A DNA stretch of 64,000 nt, taken from Fluviirhizobium alvei. GTDB lineage: Bacteria; Pseudomonadota; Alphaproteobacteria; Rhizobiales; Rhizobiaceae. Shown piece by piece: positions 52,624 to 60,557 of the stretch. Every line of letters starts with the position of its first letter. The first letter of the stretch is position 1. Location of the stretch: positions 1 to 64,000 of the forward strand of contig NZ_JAUOZU010000014.1 in the NCBI RefSeq assembly GCF_030551875.1, written 5' to 3'. The notes beneath the pieces were generated by a model that was not told the DNA's origin, ran no database searches, and saw only the letters and a list, made by a program, of their open reading frames with translations. A program made the translations under genes and the position numbers.

Positions 52624-53399
52624 CCAATCTCGCCATTGCGGGCGACAGCCTCGCCTATTCCCCTCGCTCGGGCCGCAACCTTCTTGAGGATGTGTCGATT
52701 TCCGTTGCCGATGGCGAAAGGCTTGCCATCATCGGTCCCAACGGTGCCGGCAAGACTACGCTTCTGCGCCTTCTCGCCGGCTTGCAAGGTCCGACGAGCG
52801 GGACCGTGCGGCTCTACGATCGCGATATCCGGGCCATGCGCCCGGTCGATCGCGCCCGACTGGTGGCCGTTGTCGGCCAGGTCGACCAGCCCGACCATCG
52901 TATCTGCGTTCGCGACTATGTCGGGCTCGGGCGCGTTCCGCATCATGGCCAGGTGAAGAAAACCGATGACAGGGCCATTGTGGATGCGGCGCTCGTGCGG
53001 ACCGGCATCGAAGCCTTCGCCGGACGCGAAATGGGGTCGCTTTCCGGTGGCGAGCGGCAAAGGGCACAGATCGCCCGCGCACTGGCCCAGGAACCGCGCA
53101 TCCTCTTCCTCGACGAACCCACAAATCACCTCGATCCCCGCGCCCGTTCGGACCTGATGCGCTTCGTCGCCGGGCTCGATCTGACGGTGGTGGCGGTGCT
53201 GCATGACCTTCATGTCGTGCCGGAATTCGCAACCCAGGTCGCGGTGGTCGATGCCGGCCGCATCGTCGCCTGCGGACCGCCCGACCAGGCCCTGTCGCGC
53301 GAGACGGTCCAGCGGGTTTTCGGCATCGATCTCTTCCGGCTTCCCCATCCGGTCGAGAACCGTCAGGTGACCGTGTTCGACATTCCATCCCAACTTTAA
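52620..53399 (+). CDS. Cobalamin/siderophore-type ABC transporter ATP-binding protein
   Basis: 259 residues. Walker A GPNGAGKT (39-46), signature LSGGERQRAQIARAL near residue 141, Walker B ILFLDEPTNHLD, switch VLHDLHVV. The sequence belongs to the FepC/BtuD group of importers for iron complexes and vitamin B12. The riboswitch upstream and the downstream FecCD-type permease and binding-protein genes place it as the ATPase of a cobalamin or corrinoid importer. ATG 52620 overlaps the DUF1636 stop; a 26-codon in-frame extension upstream is rejected. Confidence 0.9.
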   Translation: MTNLAIAGDSLAYSPRSGRNLLEDVSISVADGERLAIIGPNGAGKTTLLRLLAGLQGPTSGTVRLYDRDIRAMRPVDRARLVAVVGQVDQPDHRICVRDYVGLGRVPHHGQVKKTDDRAIVDAALVRTGIEAFAGREMGSLSGGERQRAQIARALAQEPRILFLDEPTNHLDPRARSDLMRFVAGLDLTVVAVLHDLHVVPEFATQVAVVDAGRIVACGPPDQALSRETVQRVFGIDLFRLPHPVENRQVTVFDIPSQL

Positions 53400-53413
53400 C
53401 AACAGGAGTTTTC

Positions 53414-54361
53414 ATGAAGCGCCTTATTCTGGCTTCGCTGCTTTCCCTCGCTGCATCGAGCGCATTTGCCTTTCCGGTGACGGTGGAAAGCTGCGGTACG
53501 CCGATCACCTTTGACGCGGCACCCAAGCGCGCCGTCATCCAGGACATCAACATGTCGAAGATGGCATTCGCCCTTGGCCTGCAGCCGTCGATTGTCGGCG
53601 TTGCCGGCATTTCCGGCTGGTACAAGCTGGACGATACGTTCAAGGCGCAGCAAGGCTCTATCCCGGAACTGTCGCCGAAATATGCGTCGATGGAGAATAT
53701 CCTCGCCGCCAATCCGGATTTCTTCTTCGCCGGCTGGTACTATGGCATGAAGCCGGGTGGCGAAGTGACGCCGGACACGCTGGCGCCGCACGGCATCAAG
53801 ACGCTGGTCTTGACCGAGAGCTGCGTCCATCTCGACAAGAACCGTCCGGCTGCCTCGATGGATCTGCTGTTCGGCGATATCGAGAAGCTCGGAAAGATCT
53901 TCGGCAAGGATGCCGAAGCCGAAAAGCTGGTCTCCGGCTGGAAGGCGGAACTGGCCGAGATCAAGACCAAGGTCGGCGACAAGGGCGGTTCGCGCGTGTT
54001 CCTCTATGATTCCGGCGAGGACAAGCCGTTCACGGCCGGCAAATTTGCCATCACCACCGCCATGATTGCCGCTGCCGGCGGCGAAAACATCATGTCCGAC
54101 ATGGAAACCAGCTGGGGTACGACCGACTGGGAATCCGTTGCCGCCCGCAATCCGGAATTCCTCGTTCTCCTCGATTACCAGGATGGTGCCGGCTACCGCA
54201 AACTGCTCGATTTCCTCAAGGCCCATCCGGCCATGAAGGAAACCGATGCCGTGAAGAACGAACGTTTCGTGGCGCTTCGTTATGAAGAACTGACCCCGGG
54301 TCCGGACAATATCGCGGCGATCGGCAAGATTGCCAGGGCGCTGCATCCCGAAGCATTCTGA
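53414..54361 (+). CDS. Periplasmic binding protein of B12-type ABC importer (BtuF-like)
   Basis: 315 residues. Signal peptide at residues 1-18 (KRLILASLLSLAASSAFA). Type III periplasmic-binding fold of the BtuF/FepB group: FPVTVESCGTPITFDAAPKR and MENILAANPDFFFAGWYYG-like segments and NPEFLVLLDYQDG near the C-terminus. Riboswitch control and the operon partners make corrinoid the likely ligand, although this family also binds iron chelates. AGGAG precedes ATG 53414. Its stop overlaps the permease start by one base. Confidence 0.88.
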   Translation: MKRLILASLLSLAASSAFAFPVTVESCGTPITFDAAPKRAVIQDINMSKMAFALGLQPSIVGVAGISGWYKLDDTFKAQQGSIPELSPKYASMENILAANPDFFFAGWYYGMKPGGEVTPDTLAPHGIKTLVLTESCVHLDKNRPAASMDLLFGDIEKLGKIFGKDAEAEKLVSGWKAELAEIKTKVGDKGGSRVFLYDSGEDKPFTAGKFAITTAMIAAAGGENIMSDMETSWGTTDWESVAARNPEFLVLLDYQDGAGYRKLLDFLKAHPAMKETDAVKNERFVALRYEELTPGPDNIAAIGKIARALHPEAF

Positions 54362-55371
54362 TGGTGAAACCGACCTTCACCGTGGCAATGTCGGCGGCCC
54401 TTCTGGCCGTCGTCCTTCTGGCCTGCCTTTCGGTCGCTTATGGTTCGACCGTCATTCCGATCGATGAGGTCCTGTCTGCACTTGCCCGCGCCACCGGGCT
54501 GGCACCAGAAGCGGTTGCGGGACCGATCGACCGGATCGTCGTCGATCTCAGGCTGCCGCGCGCCATCCTGGCGATCGCGGTCGGGGCCGGTCTCGGCGTG
54601 GTGGGTCTGCTGTTGCAGACCGTCACCCGCAATGACCTCGCCGATCCGTTCCTGTTCGGTCTTTCGGCGGGTGCCGCCGCCGGTGCCGTTGCCGTCATCA
54701 CCCGTATCGGCGATGCGGTGGGAACCTTGACCCTGCCCTTGGCTGCCTTTGCCGGCGGCATGTGTGCGACCTTCGTGGTGCTTCTCCTCATTCAGCGCAC
54801 CCGTGGCCACGGGCCCGAACGGCTGATCCTGGCCGGGCTTGCCGTCTCCTTCCTCTTTACCGCCCTCACCAACTATCTCGTCTTTTCCGGCGATCAGCGC
54901 GCTGCCCATTCGGTGCTGTTCTGGACCATGGGCGGGCTGGGTCTCGCGAACTGGCAGAATATCGGCATCGGCATTGCCGGGGCGATGCTGGCGCTCGTCT
55001 ATGCGCTTGTGCGTCATCGCAAGCTCGATGCGTTGCTGGGCGGCGAGCAGACCGCCGAGAGCCTCGGTGTGCCGGTAACGCAGCTACGCACGGTTACCTT
55101 CGTCGTCTCGAGCTTTGCAACGGCACTTCTCGTCTCGGTCGCGGGCGTGATCGGCTTCATCGGACTGATGGTTCCCCACATTGCCCGCCCGCTCGCCGGT
55201 CCCCTCCATCTAAGGCTTGCATTGCTTTCGGCCCTCCTCGGTGCCGGCCTTCTACTCGGCAGCGATCTTCTGGCGCGAACCATCCTGCCGCCGCAGGAGC
55301 TTCCTGTTGGCGTCATCACCAGTTCCATCGGAGCGCTGTTCGTCATCGCCACACTGCTGCGCCGTCGCTGA
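54361..55371 (+). CDS. FecCD-family ABC permease of B12-type importer (BtuC-like)
   Basis: 336 residues with about ten membrane helices. FecCD signatures: LRLPRAILAIAVGAGLGVVGLLLQTVTRN (residues 61-89), FGLSAGAAAGAVAV, and GVIGFIGLMVPHIARPL near the C-terminus. It is the pore of the importer, as a homodimer in this family. It starts at ATG 54361, the last base of the binding-protein stop. Gene order binding protein-permease after the ATPase, all after the riboswitch, supports corrinoid uptake. A BtuB-type outer-membrane receptor is not in this window. Confidence 0.9.
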   Translation: MVKPTFTVAMSAALLAVVLLACLSVAYGSTVIPIDEVLSALARATGLAPEAVAGPIDRIVVDLRLPRAILAIAVGAGLGVVGLLLQTVTRNDLADPFLFGLSAGAAAGAVAVITRIGDAVGTLTLPLAAFAGGMCATFVVLLLIQRTRGHGPERLILAGLAVSFLFTALTNYLVFSGDQRAAHSVLFWTMGGLGLANWQNIGIGIAGAMLALVYALVRHRKLDALLGGEQTAESLGVPVTQLRTVTFVVSSFATALLVSVAGVIGFIGLMVPHIARPLAGPLHLRLALLSALLGAGLLLGSDLLARTILPPQELPVGVITSSIGALFVIATLLRRR

Positions 55372-55461
55372 TCGAACCGAAGAAAAAATGGATTACCCAC
55401 TGTTTTAGGACATTTTTCATGAATCTGAGTCTTAGATCGCGTTCTGGGACCGGAGATCCGA

Positions 55462-56370
55462 ATGCTTGTGCATATTGCCAAGGAGCAGCTTAAACCGGGA
55501 ATGTTCGTTGAGGCCGTCGAGTGCCCCGTCGCCGAGTTTTCGCGCCGCCGCTTTCTTCTGACCGACCCTTCGGAACTGGCCGCGATTCAGGCAACCTCAG
55601 CTGTCAAGGTTCTCATCAACACGCGTGCCGGCCAATCAAAGCCGCGACAAAGCGCGTCCAAACGCGTGATGCAGGACGATCCGGTCCTGGCTGCAGCTGC
55701 ACCTGAATTGCTGCAGAACACGGTCACCCAACTGAAGGAAAGCATCGGCGACCTCCGGGAAAACCAGACCGTCGATATGGACAGGATCGTCCCGGCGGCC
55801 GCCATCATGCAGAATCTCGCTGTCGAAGCTCCCAATGCCTTCCAGCAGCTCAGTCGCATGCGGACTAAGAACGAGAGCACCTTTCAGCATTCGATCGCGG
55901 TCGGTGGCCTGATGGCACAGGTCGGCAACAAGCTCGGCTACGATATCGAGATGCAGCAGGAGCTAGCGACTGCCGGCCTCTTGCATGATATCGGCAAGAA
56001 TCTCATGCCCAACAGCATTCTCGACAAGAACGGCCGGTTGACCCAGGAAGAACTCGTCGCGATGCGGCAACATCCCACGCTCGGCTATGATCTGCTGCTA
56101 CGGCAACCGGAGATCTCCGAGATCATTCTCGATGTCTGTCATCTCCATCATGAATCGCTGGATGGCAAGGGCTACCCTCTCGGCCTCAAGGGCCGCCAGA
56201 TCAGCATGCCGGTACGCATCGCAACGGTGTGCGACGTCTTCGATGCGCTCACCTCGCTTCGGCCCTACAAGAAGCCCTGGACGACACAGGATGCGCTGAA
56301 CTGGATGTTCGAGCGCAGCGAAAAGTTCGATCGCAAGGTGGTTTTAAAACTCGCCGCGACGGTTGGATGA
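55462..56370 (+). CDS. HD-GYP cyclic-di-GMP phosphodiesterase, short C-terminus
   Basis: 302 residues. An N-terminal DUF3391-like segment (residues 3-60; IAKEQLKPGMFVEAVECP) precedes the HD-GYP domain. Metal residues are intact: HS at 143-144, HD175-176 (LLHDIGKN), HPTLGYD, HH229-230 and the family signature DGKGYPLGLKG (234-244). It should break cyclic di-GMP. Full proteins of this architecture are often about 400 residues, and here the frame stops soon after FDRKVVLKLAATVG; no shifted frame restores the usual tail. It may work against the GGDEF protein at 40434. GGAG precedes ATG 55462. Confidence 0.85.
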   Translation: MLVHIAKEQLKPGMFVEAVECPVAEFSRRRFLLTDPSELAAIQATSAVKVLINTRAGQSKPRQSASKRVMQDDPVLAAAAPELLQNTVTQLKESIGDLRENQTVDMDRIVPAAAIMQNLAVEAPNAFQQLSRMRTKNESTFQHSIAVGGLMAQVGNKLGYDIEMQQELATAGLLHDIGKNLMPNSILDKNGRLTQEELVAMRQHPTLGYDLLLRQPEISEIILDVCHLHHESLDGKGYPLGLKGRQISMPVRIATVCDVFDALTSLRPYKKPWTTQDALNWMFERSEKFDRKVVLKLAATVG

Positions 56371-56641
56371 CGAGAATGTGCCCGGTGAGGGCCAAATCCT
56401 GATACCGGAATCCATCATACTTATTGACCTGTACAGAGCCGAAGCGATGCTTTCTCTGACCGCCGAAAAGCATCAATTATCCCGCAAAAAAGCCGGGAAA
56501 TCTCTAAGGGTTACGCATTTAGTCCTTCGAGCTGTGGGTACCCTTCAGCGGAGTCGACCGTCATCTTCGAAACATCAAAGCGACCCCGACATGGCTGTTT
56601 GGAGACCGCCACGATGGCAGTGGACATGACGAAAACAAAAT
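56371..56641. other. Intergenic region after HD-GYP gene
   Basis: About 270 bp, the first part of the 424-bp gap before the Fe-ADH gene. A weak hairpin TCCCG with CGGGA around 56478-56497 is the only structure I see, perhaps a poor terminator. No frame here has a recognisable domain. The operator described next begins at 56642. Confidence 0.35.
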
Positions 56642-56668
56642 AAGTCATTTGCTTCATGCAAACGACTT
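56642..56668. promoter_or_regulatory. 27-bp operator-like palindrome upstream of Fe-ADH gene
   Basis: AAGTCATTTGC (56642-56652), 5-bp spacer, GCAAACGACTT (56658-56668): arms match at 10 of 11. A TTGACA -35 overlaps its right end (56667-56672), so a bound repressor would block transcription. A related site lies before the Baeyer-Villiger gene (62538-62564). The TetR protein at 58047 is the likely binder. Confidence 0.65.
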
Positions 56669-56794
56669 GACAAAATGGGCAAAAATCAAGCTATCTAGCT
56701 AAGGCGTTTGCTTTAGATCGCAGCATCGGGAGAGAGTTGCGGGTCCAGTGACCGGCAGAACGCTTTAAAAGCCGTATGGCACCGAGGAGGAAAC

Positions 56795-57973
56795 ATGACC
56801 GAGTTGAAACAGGGCGTCATCACGCTCACCCACACCGAACGCGTCCACACCGGCATTCCGGCAGGGGAAGCCTTGCGCAACGAGGCCGAACAGCTGGGCG
56901 CTCGCCGCGTGCTGATCGTCGCCAGCGATACGCTGGCCAAAAAGACCGACGAGATCCGCAAGATCGAAACCCTGCTCGGTGACCGCCATGCCGCCACCTT
57001 CACGGGTGTTGCGCCTCATGGTCCCCGGACCGATGTCATCGCCGCCACGGAAGCCGCGCGTGCCGCCAAGGCCGATCTGATCGTTTCGGTTGGCGGTGGT
57101 TCGGTGACCGACGTCGCCAAGATCGTGCCGATCATGCTCGCCAACGATGTCCGTACCGCCGAAGAGATGGGCGGCTACCATGTTTATGTCACGCCTGAGG
57201 GCGCGCTCGTCAATCCGGATTTCAAGACCCAGGACATTCGCACCATCTGCGTGCCGACAACCCTTTCCGGCGGCGAGTTCAATCCGCTCTCCGGCTCGAC
57301 CGATCCGGTGACGCGCCACAAGCAGGGCTACAACAAGCCGCTGATGGCGCCGATCGCCGTCGTTCTCGACCCGCGGCTGACCGTGCATACGCCGGAATGG
57401 CTGTTCTTCTCGACCGGCGTTCGCGCCCTCGACCATGCGATCGAAACCCTGCAGAGCTTCCAGTCGAATGATTTCTGCGATGGCCTGGCCGAAAGCGCAT
57501 TGCATCTTCTGACCGAAGGTCTTGCGCGCGTGAAGGCCAATCCGAACGATCTCGAGGCACGCCTGAAGTGCCAGATCGGCGTCTGGCAGTCGATGCTGCC
57601 GATCATCGGTGGCGTTCCGATGGGGGCGAGCCATGCGATCGGCCACGTTCTCGGCGGGCTCTGCGATGTTCCGCACGGCTATACGTCCTGCGTCATGTCG
57701 CCCTTCGTCCTGCGTTACAACGTGTCGGTCAATGCTGCCCGGCAGGCCCGCATTGCGGCGGCTTTCGGACGGCCCGGCGAATCCGCCGGCGATGTGGTCG
57801 ACGAGTTCATCACAAAGCTCGGCATGCCGCGCAGCCTTTCGGCGGTCGGCGTTACCGAGGACAAGCTGCAGTCGATTGCCGAATACACGATGCAGGATAT
57901 CTGGGGCCGGACCAATCCGCGCACCATCAGCCAGCCCTCCGACGTTATGGAAATCCTGCGCGCGGCTGTGTGA
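56795..57973 (+). CDS. Iron-containing alcohol dehydrogenase (maleylacetate reductase-like)
   Basis: 392 residues. Group III Fe-ADH fold: VASDTLAKKTDEI near the start, the NAD-binding VSVGGGSVTDVAK (residues 93-105), and metal-binding Asp/His residues in the region GVRALDHAIETLQS and GASHAIGHVLGGL and VPHGYTSCVM. The sequence sits near maleylacetate reductase and related Fe-ADHs. It could reduce an aldehyde or oxidise an alcohol in the aryl-ketone pathway, or reduce maleylacetate after hydroquinone cleavage. The second would match 4-hydroxyacetophenone catabolism, but no ring-cleavage gene for it is in the window. GGAGG precedes ATG 56795. Confidence 0.85.
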   Translation: MTELKQGVITLTHTERVHTGIPAGEALRNEAEQLGARRVLIVASDTLAKKTDEIRKIETLLGDRHAATFTGVAPHGPRTDVIAATEAARAAKADLIVSVGGGSVTDVAKIVPIMLANDVRTAEEMGGYHVYVTPEGALVNPDFKTQDIRTICVPTTLSGGEFNPLSGSTDPVTRHKQGYNKPLMAPIAVVLDPRLTVHTPEWLFFSTGVRALDHAIETLQSFQSNDFCDGLAESALHLLTEGLARVKANPNDLEARLKCQIGVWQSMLPIIGGVPMGASHAIGHVLGGLCDVPHGYTSCVMSPFVLRYNVSVNAARQARIAAAFGRPGESAGDVVDEFITKLGMPRSLSAVGVTEDKLQSIAEYTMQDIWGRTNPRTISQPSDVMEILRAAV

Positions 57974-57987
57974 TCCTATAAAATCAG

Positions 57988-58008
57988 AAGGGGCCGTCCT
58001 GGCCCCTT
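57988..58008 (+). terminator. Rho-independent terminator of Fe-ADH gene
   Basis: AAGGGGCC (57988-57995), 5-nt loop, GGCCCCTT (58001-58008), then CCTTGG. Perfect 8-bp stem 15 bp past the stop. It also serves as a boundary to the convergent TetR gene. Confidence 0.7.
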
Positions 58009-58046
58009 CCTTGGTCCCTTAGGTCGGGATCAAACTTTGAGCACCC

Positions 58047-58706
58047 TCAATCGGCAGGGCCAATCAGGCTCGCCGTGAGGCTGTCGATGAGGTTGTCGAG
58101 TGCATCGGCCTGGCCCCAGAGGCGACCGCCCGAAGAGGACGCGATGAAGGCTGCTTCGCGCGCCGACAGGCTTGCCTGGGCAAACTGATAGAAGAAGGCG
58201 ATGCGCTGGTTGAGCACCGCGCGCGGCAGGGCCGGAAGCGCGCGCACGATGTGGTCGATGCAGCGCTGGAAGCTCGGATCGCCCTCATCACCCACTGCAG
58301 CCATGAACTTGTCGCGATGATTGAGCTGCATGGCGGAAATGAAGCGCATATGGCCGAAGCCGATGGGCGGCTCGGCAATCTGCTCGGCATCGCCGGTACC
58401 GGTCGTCTCGACGCGAACGATGACATCGACGATGTCGCGCACGCCGATTCCTGTCTTGCGCATTTCCAGCGCATCGAGCGCCGCATGGCGTGCCCGACGG
58501 GTGCGACGTAAGGCATCGACAACCAGTTCGCGGATCAGATCGTCCTTTGTCCGGAAGTAATAATGGATTCCGGCCGAATTCTTGACGCCGGCGCCGGTCA
58601 GGATGCTGCGGATCGAAACACCATCGATGCCGTGCTGGGCAAACAGCCGTATCGCGGTCGCCTTCAGTCGCTCGCGCGTGCCATCATCCTCGGAAATTCC
58701 ATTCAT
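58047..58706 (-). CDS. TetR-family transcriptional regulator
   Basis: 219 residues from ATG 58706 (residue 20 of a longer open frame). N-terminal TetR HTH: TRERLKATAIRLFAQHGIDG and IRSILTGAGVKNSAGIHYYFRTKDDLI, then a helical ligand domain. It lies convergent with the Fe-ADH gene and downstream of the ligase gene on the minus strand, inside the regulon marked by two AAGTC-N17-GACTT sites. It is the only local candidate to bind them; the ligand is probably an aryl ketone, acid or CoA thioester (inference). Confidence 0.88.
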   Translation of the reverse strand: MNGISEDDGTRERLKATAIRLFAQHGIDGVSIRSILTGAGVKNSAGIHYYFRTKDDLIRELVVDALRRTRRARHAALDALEMRKTGIGVRDIVDVIVRVETTGTGDAEQIAEPPIGFGHMRFISAMQLNHRDKFMAAVGDEGDPSFQRCIDHIVRALPALPRAVLNQRIAFFYQFAQASLSAREAAFIASSSGGRLWGQADALDNLIDSLTASLIGPAD

Positions 58707-58800
58707 TGCCTTGCCTTTTCCTGCGCCTGCCGGGTTGGATAGCAAATTCGCGACCCTGTGCAAATCGCCATCCGCGACGTAAGCGCTCTCATGCCGTCAT

Positions 58801-58831
58801 TGCAAAAGGGCACCGGGTGGATCCGGTGCCC
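58801..58831 (-). terminator. Rho-independent terminator of acyl-CoA ligase gene
   Basis: GGGCACCGG (58808-58816) pairs with CCGGTGCCC (58823-58831). On the minus strand the stem is followed by TTTTGCA (58807-58801). It lies 15 bp past the ligase stop. Confidence 0.8.
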
Positions 58832-58845
58832 CTTTGTAGATCCTG

Positions 58846-60495
58846 TCAGGAGGCGAAGCGTTCCGCCGTGATGCGAATGCCGGCCTTTTCGCGATCCCAG
58901 GTGTCGGCGGTCACGCCCTCGCGGCGCAACTCCTCCTTCATGATCTTGGCGCTCGGTGTCTTGGGCAATTCGCTCATGACGCGGACATAGCGCGGGACCA
59001 TGAAATAGGGCAGTTCGTGGCGCATGAACTCGGTCAGTTCGATAAGATCGATCGTCTGCCCTGCCTTGGGTGCAAGGCACAGCATCACGTCATCCTCGGT
59101 GACCTCGGAAGGGACGCCGATGATGGCCGCTTCCAGAATGGCCGGATGACGCAGGATCAGCCCTTCGAGTTCGAGCGAGGAAATGTTCTCGCCACGGCGA
59201 CGAATGGAATCCTTGGTCCGGTCGACGAAGAAGAAATCGCCATCCGCATCGCGCCGGAACGCATCGCCGGTATGGAACCAGCCGTTGCGCCAGGCCTTGG
59301 CGGTGGCTTCGGGATTCTTGTAGTAGCCCGAATTCATCGCCCAGGGCCGATCCGTGCGGATGATCATCTCACCCACCTGCCCCACCGGCACTTCGCAATC
59401 ATTGGCATCGACCAGGCGAACCTCGACGCCGGGGCGTACACGACCGCAGGTGCCGCGCTTGGTCGGGTTCTTTTCCGACACGCAGGGCGAGGAAATCTCG
59501 GTCATGTTGAAGATCGTGTATAGATCGATGCCGAAGCGCTGCCGGAAGCGTTCGAGTTCCGGCGTGACCGGAACCACGATCGCCTTCTTTAGCCCGTGGC
59601 CGCGGTCTTCTTCCGAAGGATCCTGCTTTTCGAGGAAGGTGGCCATGACGCCGAGCAGGAAGGCGACGGTGACGCCATTCTTGCGCACCGAAGACCAGAA
59701 GGTCTTGGTGTCGAACCGGTCGACCAGTGCGAAGGAGGCGCCGCGCGCCATCATCACATACATCGGCCCCATGCCGCCGATATGGAACATCGGCGCATTG
59801 ATGAGGTATCGATCGGTGGAATCCACGAAGGTCCAGGTCTCTGGTCCGGCATTGGAGAAGAGCTGCAGATAGGAGATCAGCACGGCCTTGGATGGGCCTG
59901 TCGTGCCGGAAGTGAAGACGATCGCCATCGGGTCCCAGGGCTCGATGGCCCGCGGCGACGCCTGCACCGAACCCGATGCCGGCAACAGCACGTCCTCATA
60001 GCGGCTGACCTTCAGGCTGCCGATAGCAATCGGCTCGCCACCCTGGATGATGACATGGTCAAGTGCTGCGGTGGAAATGTCGAGGAGCCGATCGGCCAGA
60101 CTTGCGTGAACGATCGCAAGTTTCGCATCCGAAAGCGCCACCACATGTTCGAGCAGACCACCCCGGTAGGCAGTGTTCATCGGCACATAGACGGCGCCGA
60201 TATAGTTGAGCGCGAAGAAGATGCGGATCTGGTCACGATTGTTCGGCATCCAGACCATTACATTGTCGCCCATGGCGACACCCTGGGCCTGCAGTCCGAC
60301 CGCCGTCTGGCGGACGAGATGCTGAAAGGCGCCGTAGGTCCATTCCTCGCCATTGTCGTCAAATTTCACGAACACCGCCTCGGGTTGTTCGCTTGCCAGC
60401 CGGTCGAGCAGCGGCCGTGTGACCAGCCGGTCCGGTGCGGGAATGCGGCTGTCGTGAATAGGCGTGCCTTCCGGCATCGCAATAGCGTCAAACAT
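58846..60495 (-). CDS. AMP-dependent acyl/aryl-CoA ligase (CaiC-like)
   Basis: 549 residues from ATG 60495; GGGAGG lies 7 nt upstream. ANL-superfamily motifs: A3 VFTSGTTGPSKAVLISY (about 190), A5 YTIFNMTEISS, A7-A8 FHTGDAFRRDADGDFFFVDRTKDSIRRRG-type hinge, and the C-terminal Lys in LPKTPSAKIMKEELR. It activates a carboxylic acid to its CoA thioester with ATP. Overall it resembles crotonobetaine/carnitine-CoA ligases and many aryl-CoA ligases; the substrate cannot be fixed. It follows the Baeyer-Villiger gene by 62 bp on the same strand, so an acid from that route is a fair guess. Confidence 0.87.
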   Translation of the reverse strand: MFDAIAMPEGTPIHDSRIPAPDRLVTRPLLDRLASEQPEAVFVKFDDNGEEWTYGAFQHLVRQTAVGLQAQGVAMGDNVMVWMPNNRDQIRIFFALNYIGAVYVPMNTAYRGGLLEHVVALSDAKLAIVHASLADRLLDISTAALDHVIIQGGEPIAIGSLKVSRYEDVLLPASGSVQASPRAIEPWDPMAIVFTSGTTGPSKAVLISYLQLFSNAGPETWTFVDSTDRYLINAPMFHIGGMGPMYVMMARGASFALVDRFDTKTFWSSVRKNGVTVAFLLGVMATFLEKQDPSEEDRGHGLKKAIVVPVTPELERFRQRFGIDLYTIFNMTEISSPCVSEKNPTKRGTCGRVRPGVEVRLVDANDCEVPVGQVGEMIIRTDRPWAMNSGYYKNPEATAKAWRNGWFHTGDAFRRDADGDFFFVDRTKDSIRRRGENISSLELEGLILRHPAILEAAIIGVPSEVTEDDVMLCLAPKAGQTIDLIELTEFMRHELPYFMVPRYVRVMSELPKTPSAKIMKEELRREGVTADTWDREKAGIRITAERFAS

Positions 60496-60557
60496 GTCAA
60501 TCCTCCCATTGAACATTGGCGTGTAGGCCGACCGCTGTCGAGACGGCCGGTATCTTG

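Noticed and set aside
56363-56629. Frameshifted C-terminus of the HD-GYP protein or a separate 88-residue gene
   Set aside because: The alternative frame does not resemble the usual HD-GYP tail and has no ribosome site; the shortened gene is more likely intact as it stands.
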